Origin: Paramicrobacterium fandaimingii
GTDB taxonomy: Bacteria > Actinomycetota > Actinomycetes > Actinomycetales > Microbacteriaceae
Assembly: GCF_011751745.2 (NCBI RefSeq)
Contig: NZ_CP061170.1
Coordinates: 2,852,001-2,916,000 of the forward strand
Direction of reading: 5' to 3'
DNA length: 64,000 bases
A program made the position numbers and the translations under genes. How positions within the stretch are numbered: position 1 is the first letter of the stretch; the number at the start of each line of letters is the position of its first letter. Positions 37,188-46,031 of the stretch are shown piece by piece. Below the pieces are notes generated by a model that saw only the letters and a program-made list of their open reading frames with translations, had not been told where the DNA came from and searched no databases.

Positions 37188-38072
37188 GTGCTCGAGATCT
37201 CCGGCATCACAAAGAACTTTGGAACACGTCGTGTGCTGAACGACGTCGGCTTCACTGTCGCGCCAGGCCGACTCACCGGCTTCGTCGGCGGCAACGGCGC
37301 GGGCAAGACGACGACAATGAGGATCATCCTCGGTCTGCTCACGTCAGACGCGGGAAGCGTCACCTTCGACGGCAGCCCACTCACGGCATCCGACCGACGT
37401 GCCTTCGGCTACATGCCGGAAGAGCGCGGCCTCTACCCGAAGATGAAGGTGGCCGAGCAACTGATCTACCTTGCCCGGCTGCACGGCTTCAGCAACGCTC
37501 ACGCGAAGCGCAACGCCGACCAGCTGCTCGAGAGCCTCGGTCTCGCGGAACGGGCGAACGACCCGATCGAAGATCTGTCGCTCGGAAACCAGCAGCGTGC
37601 GCAGATCGCCGCGGCCCTCGTCCACGAGCCGACGACGCTCATCCTCGACGAGCCGTTCTCTGGACTCGATCCCCTCGCCGTCGACACCGTCGTCGGCGTT
37701 CTCGGCGAATATGCGTCGGGCGGGGTTCCCGTGCTGTTCTCAAGCCATCAGCTCGACATCGTCGAACGCCTCTGCGATGACCTCGTGATCATCGCCGGAG
37801 GCGAGGTGCGTGCCAGCGGCTCCCGTGAGTCGTTGCGCGCCGAGCACTCTGCGCATCGCTTCGAGCTGCTTTTCGCCGGCGACGCCGGGTGGCTGCGCGA
37901 GACCCCGGGAGTGAGCGTTCTCGACTTTGACGGCGGGTACGCGCTCTTCGACGTCGACGACGATGCGACGGCGCAGCAGGTGCTTCGTCGCGCCATCGAC
38001 GAAGGAGCCGTCACAACGTTCGCACCCAAGCATCCATCGCTCGCCGAGATCTTCAAGGAGGTCATCGCATGA
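37188..38072 (+). CDS. ABC transporter ATP-binding protein (NatA-like)
   Basis: A 294-residue ATPase of the ABC-2/drug- and sodium-exporter type. Walker A is GGNGAGKTT, Q-loop region YMPEERGLYPKMKV, signature LSLGNQQRAQIAAAL, and Walker B LILDEPFSGLDP. The C-terminal ~75 residues form the extra domain of NatA-like ATPases. I chose the GTG at 37188, preceded by GAGGAAAGG at a suitable distance, because upstream codons lack family character. Overlaps its permease by ATGA. The 186-bp gap upstream holds divergent promoters and no further gene. Confidence 0.9.
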   Translation: MLEISGITKNFGTRRVLNDVGFTVAPGRLTGFVGGNGAGKTTTMRIILGLLTSDAGSVTFDGSPLTASDRRAFGYMPEERGLYPKMKVAEQLIYLARLHGFSNAHAKRNADQLLESLGLAERANDPIEDLSLGNQQRAQIAAALVHEPTTLILDEPFSGLDPLAVDTVVGVLGEYASGGVPVLFSSHQLDIVERLCDDLVIIAGGEVRASGSRESLRAEHSAHRFELLFAGDAGWLRETPGVSVLDFDGGYALFDVDDDATAQQVLRRAIDEGAVTTFAPKHPSLAEIFKEVIA

Positions 38073-39160
38073 CCACCCCCACACATGCCCCGAGCTTCGC
38101 CTCGAGCACCTGGCTCGTCGCCGAACGCGAGATCATGGCGCGGCTGCGCAGCAAGGCGTTCGTCATCTCGACGATCATTTTGTTTGTCATCACGATCGGC
38201 GCGCTGATCATCGGCGGTCTCACCGTGCAGAACCAGTCTGATGCTCCGATTGCGGCGGTGGGAGAGGCATCCTCTGCTCTCGACGGCGTTGACGGATACG
38301 ACGTCACCGAGGTGGGAAGCGTCGACGAAGCGAAGACGCTCGTCGAAGACGGCGATGCCGATGCCGCTCTCATCCCCGACGATTCAGCTGTCGGCATCGC
38401 GATCATCGCCGATACCGAGGCGCCGACGTCGCTCATGATGCAGCTCAGCATCACTCCAAAGGTGACGCTTCTCGACACCAGTGCCGAGAACCCGCTCATC
38501 GCCTACTTCGTCGCCATCGGCTTCGGCCTCGTGTTCTTCATGTCGGCGATGACGTTTGGCCAGGTGATCGCGCAGAGCGTCGTCGAAGAGAAGCAGACGC
38601 GCGTCGTCGAGATTCTCATGTCGGCGATCCCCGTGCGCTCGCTTCTGGCGGGCAAGGTGCTCGGCAACTCAATTCTGGCGTTCGGGCAGATCGCGGTGCT
38701 CGCCGTGCTGTCGATCATCGGCCTCTCGGTAATCGGTCAGAGTGAGCTGCTGCTGGGCCTCGGCGCGCCCATCGTCTGGTTCGTCGGCTTCTTCGCGATC
38801 GGGTTCATTCTTCTCGCCGCGATGTTCGCCGCAACCGGCTCCATGGTGTCGCGCCAGGAAGACATCGGCTCGACGACGACGCCCGTCACGATGCTCGTGA
38901 TGCTTCCGTACTTCCTCGTCATCTTCTTCCACGACAATCCACTCGTGCTCGGCATCATGTCGTATGTTCCGTTCTCGGCACCGGTCGGCATGCCGATGCG
39001 GCTGTTCCTCGGCACAGCCGAATGGTGGGAACCGCTTCTGTCACTGCTTGTGCTCGCGGCATCCGCCGTCATCGTCGTGTTCATCGGCTCGCGCATCTAC
39101 GAGAACTCGCTTCTCAAGATGGGGTCTCGCGTGAAATGGGGGGAGGCGCTCAGCCGCTGA
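38069..39160 (+). CDS. ABC-2 type permease (NatB-like)
   Basis: A 363-residue membrane protein. Its first helix (about 25-48) follows WLVAEREIMARLRSKAFVIST, the typical amphipathic lead-in of NatB/ABC2_membrane_3 permeases. A ~110-residue extracytosolic loop is followed by five or six helices from residue 145, including VVEEKQTRVVEILMSAIPVRSLLAGKVLG, the coupling region. Partner of the upstream ATPase. Likely an exporter of Na+ or a toxic compound; substrate not predictable. Confidence 0.9.
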   Translation: MTTPTHAPSFASSTWLVAEREIMARLRSKAFVISTIILFVITIGALIIGGLTVQNQSDAPIAAVGEASSALDGVDGYDVTEVGSVDEAKTLVEDGDADAALIPDDSAVGIAIIADTEAPTSLMMQLSITPKVTLLDTSAENPLIAYFVAIGFGLVFFMSAMTFGQVIAQSVVEEKQTRVVEILMSAIPVRSLLAGKVLGNSILAFGQIAVLAVLSIIGLSVIGQSELLLGLGAPIVWFVGFFAIGFILLAAMFAATGSMVSRQEDIGSTTTPVTMLVMLPYFLVIFFHDNPLVLGIMSYVPFSAPVGMPMRLFLGTAEWWEPLLSLLVLAASAVIVVFIGSRIYENSLLKMGSRVKWGEALSR

Positions 39161-39178
39161 TTGTCAGCGTCTGAGCAT

Positions 39179-39208
39179 CGTCCGCCCGCCCTCGTCGGCG
39201 GGCGGACG
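39179..39208 (+). terminator. GC-rich hairpin after the NatAB-like operon
   Basis: CGTCCGCCCGCC (39179-39190), loop ctcgtc, GGCGGGCGGACG (39197-39208): a perfect 12-bp stem with 11 G-C pairs, 18 nt after the permease stop. No T-run follows; such U-less hairpins are accepted as terminators in high-GC actinobacteria. Confidence 0.75.
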
Positions 39209-39256
39209 CTCGTCGTTGTGCTGGACGATTGTCGCCGCGCATCGCACACTGGAGAC

Positions 39257-39775
39257 ATGGCCGAATGTGAACTGCCACAGCATCCCCTTGGCGCGACGCT
39301 CATCGACTTGGGCTCGCACCAGTTGCTCACGCTTGAACGGACGATGGAGCATTCCACGGCGACACTGTGGCCTGCCCTCACGGAGCGCGCAGTCATTGGA
39401 CGATGGGCGCCGTTCTCGCCCGACCGCGATCTCGACCGCCTGGGGCCCGTCTTGCTGCGCCAGTCCGATGATCTGGAGGCGAACGCCAACCTGGGCAAGG
39501 TGCTGACGGCGGCGACGCAGCAGATGCTGTCGTTGAACTGGGCCGCCGACCGCATCGACATCGAATTGGCCCCGTCGCCCGAAGGCACGATCGTGCAGCT
39601 CAGCCATGTGTTCGCCGATGCCTCCCTTGCGTCGAGCCTTGCGGCCGGGTGGCACATCTGCCTGCAGGCGCTCGATGCCGTCGCGGGCGGCATCGAGATT
39701 CCGCTCGTGGTCGGGGATGCCGCGCACGCTGTCGGCTGGGATTCTCTCTACGAGGAGTACGCGAAACTGCTGTAA
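39257..39775 (+). CDS. SRPBCC (START/AHSA1-like) domain protein
   Basis: A 172-residue soluble protein of the SRPBCC superfamily. The N-terminal pattern LLTLERTMEHSTATLWPALTERAVIGRWAPFSPDRDL is the AHSA1-type helix-grip opening. The middle has EGTIVQLSHVFAD and the C-terminal helix AGWHICLQALDAVAGG. Such proteins bind hydrophobic ligands or act as Hsp90-co-chaperone-like domains; the role here is unknown. No Shine-Dalgarno at normal distance. Confidence 0.8.
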   Translation: MAECELPQHPLGATLIDLGSHQLLTLERTMEHSTATLWPALTERAVIGRWAPFSPDRDLDRLGPVLLRQSDDLEANANLGKVLTAATQQMLSLNWAADRIDIELAPSPEGTIVQLSHVFADASLASSLAAGWHICLQALDAVAGGIEIPLVVGDAAHAVGWDSLYEEYAKLL

Positions 39776-39866
39776 GCCGCAGGGCATTCGCCTCAGCGTC
39801 GCACGCTTGCAGGAATCCTGCGCTCGGTGCACGCATCGACGGCACCGAATGCGTGAGGATAGAGGT

Positions 39867-40934
39867 GTGAACTCTCTGCACGATCCCTCAGCCAAGCAAT
39901 TCGCCTCCGACAACTATGCCGGCGCGCACCCCGAGATCATCGATGCGATCGCCGCGGCAAACGGCGGCCACCAGATCGCCTACGGAGAGGATGCCTACAC
40001 GGCGCGCCTCGCCGAGGTGTTCGAACGCCATTTCGGCGAGGGCGTTCAGGTGTTCCCCGTGTTCAACGGCACCGCAGCGAACGTCGTCGGCCTGCAGTCG
40101 ATGCTGCCGCGCTGGGGCGCTGTGATCACGGCATCCACCGCCCATATTCACGTTGACGAAAACGGCGCTCCCGAACGCGTCGGCGGCATGAAGCTGCTCA
40201 CCGTCGACACGCCCGACGGCAAGCTCACGCCCGAGCTCATCGACACCGAAGCATGGGGCTGGGGCGACGAGCACAGGGCGCAGCCCCTCGTCGTGTCGAT
40301 CACACAGTCGACAGAGGTCGGGACGCTCTACACGCCAGAAGAGATTCGTGCGATCGCCGAGCACGTGCACGAGCGGGGTATGAAACTGCACATGGACGGC
40401 GCGCGCATCGCCAACGCCGCTGTTGCTCTCGATGTTCCGCTGCGCGCCATCACGAGGGACGTCGGCGTCGACGTGCTCAGCTTCGGTGGAACGAAAAACG
40501 GGATGCTGTTCGGCGAAGCAATCGTGGTGTTCAACGAGACGGCATCCGACGGGCTCGTATACCTGCGCAAGATGAACATGCAGCTCGCCTCGAAGCAACG
40601 ATTCATCTCGGCCCAGCTCATCGCCCTGCTCGAGGGCGACCTGTGGAAGCGCTCGGCGCAGCATGCAAACGCGATTGCCGCGCAGCTCCGTGGCCGACTC
40701 GACGAGCTCATCGCCACGGGCGAGCTGCCAGGACTCAGCTTCTCGCAGGCGACGCAGTCAAACGCGATCTTCGCCAGGCTTCCCGACGGCATCGCCGACA
40801 CCGTGCGTGAGACGTTTCGCTTCTACGACTGGGATGCCGATCTGAACGAGGTGCGGTGGATGTGCGCGTTTGACACCACAGAGGCAGACATCGACGCGTT
40901 CATCGCCGAGATTCGACGGGCATTCGCTGCGTAA
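39867..40934 (+). CDS. Low-specificity L-threonine aldolase
   Basis: A 355-residue PLP enzyme of the beta-eliminating lyase/threonine aldolase family, cleaving threonine or allo-threonine to glycine and acetaldehyde. The PLP lysine is Lys210 in SFGGTKNGMLFGE. The opening FASDNYAGAHPEIIDAIAAAN, PVFNGTAANVVGLQ and LHMDGARIANA are family blocks. It starts with GTG; GAGGAT ends 6 nt upstream, which may act as -10 rather than Shine-Dalgarno. Confidence 0.92.
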   Translation: MNSLHDPSAKQFASDNYAGAHPEIIDAIAAANGGHQIAYGEDAYTARLAEVFERHFGEGVQVFPVFNGTAANVVGLQSMLPRWGAVITASTAHIHVDENGAPERVGGMKLLTVDTPDGKLTPELIDTEAWGWGDEHRAQPLVVSITQSTEVGTLYTPEEIRAIAEHVHERGMKLHMDGARIANAAVALDVPLRAITRDVGVDVLSFGGTKNGMLFGEAIVVFNETASDGLVYLRKMNMQLASKQRFISAQLIALLEGDLWKRSAQHANAIAAQLRGRLDELIATGELPGLSFSQATQSNAIFARLPDGIADTVRETFRFYDWDADLNEVRWMCAFDTTEADIDAFIAEIRRAFAA

Positions 40935-40949
40935 CAGGCACAGAATCAA

Positions 40950-40978
40950 ACCGGTGCGAATGCTGACCAGCATCCGGT
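40950..40978 (+). terminator. Hairpin after threonine aldolase gene
   Basis: ATGCT-gacc-AGCAT (40960-40973) flanked by ACCGG (40950-40954) and CCGGT (40974-40978) with a 5-nt bulge on the left. It starts 15 nt after the stop. Moderate stem and no T-run; a weak terminator candidate. Confidence 0.4.
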
Positions 40979-41058
40979 GTCATTTGGCGAGACGCGCTGA
41001 CATGTGACGCCGAGGATTTCCACCGAGGGCATCCAGTTTGCAGTGACATACTTGCCGC

Positions 41059-41430
41059 ATGCCCGGCCGGTCTCCCGCGTCTTCACGCCCTGAATGGGAC
41101 CTCGTGGCGTCCGTGGTTCTGCAGGTGCTGCTCGTCATGACCGTGGGTCTCACGCTGCTCGTCGCGAGCTTTCTCGGCCTGTCGACGATTCCGTGCATTG
41201 AAGTCGGCCGCTACTGCAATTTCGGCCTCATCGGCCTGGGCACGGGCATCGCCCTCTGGGTTCCCCTCGCCTCGGTGATCGTGTTCACGGTCTGGACGAT
41301 TCGCCGCCTCGTGACGAGCCGCATGGCCTACTGGGTGCCGGTGATCGGACTGCTGGTGTGCGCCGTGGGCTACGGACTCGGATCGGTGCTTGTGAGCATC
41401 GGCATGCCTCTGCCGCTCTTCAGCCGCTGA
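41059..41430 (+). CDS. Small membrane protein, three predicted helices
   Basis: A 123-residue protein with helices at about 14-38, 53-78 and 87-112, and the two-cysteine loop STIPCIEVGRYCN between helices 1 and 2. Same plan as the 124-residue protein at 25194-25568. Family not recognised. It sits alone between threonine aldolase and acetyl-CoA synthetase genes. Short gaps (124 bp before, 68 bp after) show no other gene. Confidence 0.68.
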   Translation: MPGRSPASSRPEWDLVASVVLQVLLVMTVGLTLLVASFLGLSTIPCIEVGRYCNFGLIGLGTGIALWVPLASVIVFTVWTIRRLVTSRMAYWVPVIGLLVCAVGYGLGSVLVSIGMPLPLFSR

Positions 41431-41498
41431 CCACGCTCTGTTACAGAGAGTTTCGCTGTTTGCCGCGGCCGGCTGCCGTCGGCGCCTACGGTCGGATC

Positions 41499-43511
41499 AT
41501 GACCTCAGCAATCGATGTGCGCGCGACGAATACGAGCATCTACCCCGCCCCGGAACACCTCGCGCTCACGGCAAACGTCACCGCCCCCGACGTCGCTCGT
41601 GCAGAAGCCGACCCCCTCGCCTTCTGGGAGCAGGCTGCACGGCGGCTCGACTGGCACACCCCGTGGCACACGACTCACACGTGGGAGCCGGTGCGAGAGC
41701 GACAAGACGGAACACTCACGGTGCCGAAAACCGAATGGTTTGCGGGCGGAACGCTCAACGTGGCGGCGAACTGCGTCGACAGGCACGTCGACGCCGGCCG
41801 CGGCGACACCGTTGCCGTGCACTTCGAAGGGGAGCTCGGCGACCGCCGCACCCTCACCTACGCCGACCTGCAGCGTGAGGTGTCACGCGCGGCGAACGCG
41901 CTCACCGAGCTGGGCATCGGCAAAGGTGATCGCGTTGTCATCTACCTTCCCGTCATTCCCGAGACGCTCATTGCCACGCTCGCCGTCGCCCGCATCGGCG
42001 CGATCCATTCGCTCGTCTTCGGCGGGTTCAGCGCCGAGGCCGTGACCTTTCGCATCAATGACACCCAGGCGAAGCTCCTCATCACAAGCGACGGCCAGTT
42101 TCGGCGCGGTGCGGCGGTGCCCGTCAAAGCGCAGGCGGATGCCGCGGTAGCAGCGTCACCGAGCATCGAGCATGTGCTCGTGGTCCGACGCACGGGAGAG
42201 CAGACGCCAGACGTGCCGTGGACCGCGGGCCGCGACGTCTGGTGGCACGATGCCGTCGAGACGGCATCCGACACTCATGTTCCCGAGTACTTCGACGCCG
42301 AGACTCCTCTGTTCATCATGTACACATCGGGAACGACGGGCACGCCGAAGGGCCTCGTGCACACGTCGGGCGGCTACCTCGTACAGGCGAGCTATTCGCA
42401 CTGGGCGATCTTCGATGTGAAGCCGACGGACGTGTACTGGTGCACGGCCGACCTCGCGTGGGTGACGGCGCACACATATTCCATCTACGGCCCCCTCTCG
42501 AACGGCGCCACGCAGGTGATGTACGAGGGCACACCCGACACGCCGCACCCCGGACGGCATTTCGAGATCATTGAGCGCTACGGCGTCACGACGTACTACA
42601 CGGCGCCGACGCTGATCCGAACGCTCATGGGGAGGTTTCCCGACGGGCCGCCTGCGCACCACGACCTCTCCAGCATCCGGATTCTCGGAACGGTCGGCGA
42701 GGGAATCAATCCGTCAGCTTGGCGCTGGTTTCACGAACACGTCGGTCGTGGGGAATGCCCGATCATCGACACGTGGTGGCAGTCAGAGACGGGAGCCGCG
42801 GTGATCGCCCCGCTCCCAGGGGTCTCGACGCTCAAGCCGGGGTCGGCGACGCGCTCGCTTCCCGGGCTGTCGACGCGCGTTGTGGATGCCGATGGTGTTG
42901 GCGTTGCTCCCGGTGTCGGCGGCGCGCTCGTCGTGGATCGCACGGGCCCCGCGCTCGCCCGCACGGTGTGGGGTAACGCCGAGCGGTACCGCGATTCGTA
43001 TTGGGCGGCGTACTGGCGGCAGGGATGGTTTGCGTCGGGCGACGGCGCCATGGTGGATGCTGACGGAGACACGTGGGTGCTCGGCCGCATCGACGACGTG
43101 ATCAATGTTTCGGGGCATCGTCTCTCGGCGCTCGAGATCGAGTCGGCGCTCGTGTCGCACCCTGCCGTTGTGGAGGCAGGCATCGCCGGAGTCGACGATG
43201 CCGTCACAGGCAGTGCCCTCGCGGCATTCGTCGTCGTCGGCGACGCCGAGCTCGTTCGGGTGCGCTCAGCACTCGTCGCGGCGCTGCGTGCGCACGTCTC
43301 GGCCCAGATCGGACCGATCGCCAAGCCTGCCCACATCTACATCGTGCGCGAGCTGCCGAAGACGCGTTCGGGAAAGATCCTCAGGCGTCTTCTCGCCCGT
43401 GTCGCCGATGGGCGCCCTCTCGGCGACACTACGAGCCTCCACGATGCGACGATTCCCGAAGAGATCGCCAACGCTGTGCGTCGACAGATAGCTCTGGCAT
43501 CTCTGGAATAA
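41499..43511 (+). CDS. acs: Acetyl-CoA synthetase (AMP-forming)
   Basis: A 670-residue ANL-superfamily enzyme that activates acetate via acetyl-AMP. It has the Acs N-terminal cap (DPLAFWEQAARRLDWHTPWHTTHTW), P-loop YTSGTTGTPKGLVHTSGGYL, TWWQSETGAAVIAPLPG, the hinge GRIDDVINVSGHRLSALEIESAL, and the lysine motif TRSGKILRRLL near the C-terminus, where acetylation inactivates Acs. FAGGTLNVAANCVDRHV is the Acs-type substrate region; propionate may also be used. TACGGT-cggatc-ATG (41487 onward) predicts leaderless initiation. Confidence 0.93.
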   Translation: MTSAIDVRATNTSIYPAPEHLALTANVTAPDVARAEADPLAFWEQAARRLDWHTPWHTTHTWEPVRERQDGTLTVPKTEWFAGGTLNVAANCVDRHVDAGRGDTVAVHFEGELGDRRTLTYADLQREVSRAANALTELGIGKGDRVVIYLPVIPETLIATLAVARIGAIHSLVFGGFSAEAVTFRINDTQAKLLITSDGQFRRGAAVPVKAQADAAVAASPSIEHVLVVRRTGEQTPDVPWTAGRDVWWHDAVETASDTHVPEYFDAETPLFIMYTSGTTGTPKGLVHTSGGYLVQASYSHWAIFDVKPTDVYWCTADLAWVTAHTYSIYGPLSNGATQVMYEGTPDTPHPGRHFEIIERYGVTTYYTAPTLIRTLMGRFPDGPPAHHDLSSIRILGTVGEGINPSAWRWFHEHVGRGECPIIDTWWQSETGAAVIAPLPGVSTLKPGSATRSLPGLSTRVVDADGVGVAPGVGGALVVDRTGPALARTVWGNAERYRDSYWAAYWRQGWFASGDGAMVDADGDTWVLGRIDDVINVSGHRLSALEIESALVSHPAVVEAGIAGVDDAVTGSALAAFVVVGDAELVRVRSALVAALRAHVSAQIGPIAKPAHIYIVRELPKTRSGKILRRLLARVADGRPLGDTTSLHDATIPEEIANAVRRQIALASLE

Positions 43512-43540
43512 GTCACTGCATCCAATGCGTTTGCATACTC

Positions 43541-43556
43541 CGGGGCTTTCGCCCCG
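43541..43556 (+). terminator. Short hairpin between acs and nitroreductase genes
   Basis: CGGGGC-tttc-GCCCCG, a 6-bp GC stem 29 nt after the acs stop, followed by gatatcgag with no T-run. A weak terminator candidate, 28 nt before the next ATG. Confidence 0.35.
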
Positions 43557-43583
43557 ATATCGAGATCGACACCAAGGAGATTC

Positions 43584-44168
43584 ATGACCCCGCAGGACCG
43601 CATTGCCGTGACAAGCGCCCCGATCTCGGAGGTGATCGCCGGCCGGTGGAGCCCACGTTCATTCGACGTCACCGTCGAGGTTCCCGAGGCAAAGCTCACG
43701 TCAGCGTTGGAAGCAGCCCGCTGGGCGGCATCCGCTGCAAACACGCAGCCGTGGCGGTTCATCGTGGCTCGCCGCGGAACGCCGGAGCACGCGAAGATCG
43801 TCGATAACCTGCTCGGGTTCAACCAGCTGTGGGCTGTCACCGCTGCGGCTCTCATCGTGAACGTCGCCGAGACGGTGACCGAAGACGGAGTTGAACAGCG
43901 TTGGGCCGAGTACGACCTTGGGCAGGCTTCCGCAACACTTGCGCTTCAAGCTCACAAAGACGGCCTTCACGTTCACCAGATGGGCGGCTTCGACCCCGAG
44001 GGCATGCACGCTGCCTTCACCCTCGCCGATCACCAGCGCGTGGTGTCAGTGACAGCGCTCGGCATACTCGCGACCCCCGATGCTCTGCCCGACGAGAAGC
44101 TGCGTGCGCGTGAGATCGCCCCGCGCGAGCGCAAGTCGCTTAACGAGATTGTGCTCGTCAACGCGTAG
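43584..44168 (+). CDS. Nitroreductase family protein
   Basis: A 194-residue FMN-dependent oxidoreductase. The opening VIAGRWSPRSFD is the classic nitroreductase R-x-S FMN contact. SALEAARWAASAANTQPWRFIVARRG binds the flavin phosphate, and ASATLALQAHKDGLHVHQMGGFD follows. It should reduce nitroaromatics or quinones with NAD(P)H. AAGGAG lies 6 nt before the ATG. Its last 11 bases overlap the end of the convergent creatininase gene. Confidence 0.92.
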   Translation: MTPQDRIAVTSAPISEVIAGRWSPRSFDVTVEVPEAKLTSALEAARWAASAANTQPWRFIVARRGTPEHAKIVDNLLGFNQLWAVTAAALIVNVAETVTEDGVEQRWAEYDLGQASATLALQAHKDGLHVHQMGGFDPEGMHAAFTLADHQRVVSVTALGILATPDALPDEKLRAREIAPRERKSLNEIVLVNA

Positions 44169-44973
44169 GTGACGGCGCAACCGCCGTTTCAGCGTCGCCG
44201 AGAAAGCTCTCCAGGAACCCTGTTGCACGTGCAACGGCCGTCTCGATGAGCTTCTGGCCGAGTTCTGCCGTTGCTGCAGACGGCGTTCCCGTTGCACCAT
44301 CGGGGCTCACCTTGTGAAAGGGCCGCGGAGCTTTGATGCCTGCGACGCCCGAGACCCCCGGGTAGCGCGTTGGCGTCGTTCCGCTCTGGCGAGCGGCCTC
44401 GAGCACGTCAGATCGCACCCGGGAGGGGTCGAAATACAGTGTCTGCGATGTTTCGATCTCACTCGAGTGCGCGGCCTTCGGGCCAACAGTATGCTCGGCC
44501 GCGACATCGCTCACGAGTGAGGTGATTCCCGTCCAGGCAACCGTGAGATCAGGGAAGTCGGCTTGGAGTCGACTCGCAGCCACTCCGCACGCCGACATGT
44601 TTCCGCCGTGCCCGTTGACGATAAAGACATATCGCCACCCGTGGGTATATAAACTCTCGACAACCTCATACAGCATTTGCTGAAATGTGACGGGGCTCAC
44701 GGAAAGCGTTCCGGCGAAAGCCATGTGGTGAGCTGACACACCTGGAGTAAGGCACGGTGTGACGACCGCACGGGGAGCAAACTCTTCAGCCAATCGCCTG
44801 CTGAACCCTTCGGCCCGCACCGTGTCCGTGTCGAGTGACATGTGCGCACCGTGCTGTTCACACGCTCCCGTTGGCACGATCGCCAGAGGTGATCGACTTA
44901 TTGCGGCTTCCGCCTCAGGCCAGGTCATTTGGGCGAGGAGGATCTGTTCTGATTTCACTGTCGAGTCGGTCAC
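44158..44973 (-). CDS. Creatininase-family amidohydrolase
   Basis: A 271-residue metal hydrolase. Metal ligands read as Glu39 and His41 (GACEQHGAHM) and Asp50 (SLDTDT), with the same spacing as Glu34, His36 and Asp45 of Pseudomonas creatininase. NGHGGN, near residue 124, holds the next histidine. The family opens cyclic or linear amides (creatinine, formamidopyrimidines, MftE-type peptide cleavage). The GTG start overlaps the stop of the ABC ATPase gene (GTGA), making it the last gene of a GntR-controlled peptide-type importer operon. The transported compound is probably its substrate. Confidence 0.88.
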   Translation of the reverse strand: MTDSTVKSEQILLAQMTWPEAEAAISRSPLAIVPTGACEQHGAHMSLDTDTVRAEGFSRRLAEEFAPRAVVTPCLTPGVSAHHMAFAGTLSVSPVTFQQMLYEVVESLYTHGWRYVFIVNGHGGNMSACGVAASRLQADFPDLTVAWTGITSLVSDVAAEHTVGPKAAHSSEIETSQTLYFDPSRVRSDVLEAARQSGTTPTRYPGVSGVAGIKAPRPFHKVSPDGATGTPSAATAELGQKLIETAVARATGFLESFLGDAETAVAPSPTR

Positions 44974-46031
44974 GGGCGTCGGTCCATTTCTTCTGATGCG
45001 GTCGAATGGGGGTTGTCGGGGAGCGGGAAGTGGCATGCGGCCTGCTGCCCCGGTCGGATCTCCCGAAGCTGGGGTTCAATCTCGGCGCAGATCTGCTGTG
45101 CGAGCGGGCAACGCGTGCGAAAGCGGCATCCGCTGGGAACATTCGTCGGCGACGGCAGGTCACCAGAGAGCATGATCTGCTCTCGACGTTTCGTCGGGTC
45201 GGGCGTTTGAGCCGAGTCAAGCAGCGCTCTCGTGTAAGGGTGCGCTGGCGCGGCGAACAGTGCGTCCGAATCGGCGATCTCAACGAGGCGTCCCAAATAC
45301 ATCACGCCAACCCGGTGCGAGATGTGGCGAACGACGGCGAGGTCGTGAGAGATGAAGAGATACGAGAGTCCCAGTTCGCGCTGCAGCCGAACGAGCAGGT
45401 TGATGATCTGAGCTTGAACGGAGACATCGAGCGCCGACACCGCTTCGTCTGCAACGATCAGCCGCGGATCGAGCCCAATCGCTCGGGCAATGCCCACGCG
45501 CTGCCGTTGCCCTCCCGACAAATGTCGTGGGTAGGCATCGATCTTGGCGTGATCGAGGCCGACCAGGTCGAAGAGCTCCTCGACGCGGCCACGAACATCA
45601 CGGCGAGCAAGGCCGAATTGCGCGAGCGGCTCACCCACTGTCGCTCCGACTGTCATGCGGGGGTCAAGCGAACCGAGAGGGTTCTGAAAGACAGCCTGCA
45701 TATGCTTGCGCATCTTCCGCAGCTCTTCACCCTTGAGCTTCGCCGTATCGGTTCCCTCGAATTCGATGCTTCCGCCTTCGATGGGAACAAGCCGCAGCAA
45801 CGAACGCCCCAGTGTGCTCTTACCGCATCCTGATTCACCGACGAGACCGAGCGTCTCGCCCGTGCCGATCGAAAACGAGACGTCGTCGACAGCTCGAACG
45901 GTCTTCGTACCTCGGCCAAAGATGTTTCCGCCAACGGTGTAGTGCTTCGTGAGACTGCGCACTGTGAGGAGGTCAGTGCCCGCAGAGTCTGCGGCACTGC
46001 GCTCGGTCAGCGCGCCGTTGTCGATGCTCAT
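44970..46031 (-). CDS. Oligopeptide/dipeptide ABC transporter ATPase (DppF/OppF-like)
   Basis: A 353-residue ATPase. Walker A GESGCGKST, signature HLSGGQRQRVGIARA, Walker B LIVADEAVSALDVS, H-loop ISHDLAVV. The C-terminal oligo_HPY region, GDLPSPTNVPSGCRFRTRCPLAQQIC, carries the cysteine-rich motif that in this family can bind an Fe-S cluster. It forms the heterodimer with the DppD-like ATPase, with which it overlaps by ATGA. Confidence 0.93.
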   Translation of the reverse strand: MSIDNGALTERSAADSAGTDLLTVRSLTKHYTVGGNIFGRGTKTVRAVDDVSFSIGTGETLGLVGESGCGKSTLGRSLLRLVPIEGGSIEFEGTDTAKLKGEELRKMRKHMQAVFQNPLGSLDPRMTVGATVGEPLAQFGLARRDVRGRVEELFDLVGLDHAKIDAYPRHLSGGQRQRVGIARAIGLDPRLIVADEAVSALDVSVQAQIINLLVRLQRELGLSYLFISHDLAVVRHISHRVGVMYLGRLVEIADSDALFAAPAHPYTRALLDSAQTPDPTKRREQIMLSGDLPSPTNVPSGCRFRTRCPLAQQICAEIEPQLREIRPGQQAACHFPLPDNPHSTASEEMDRRP

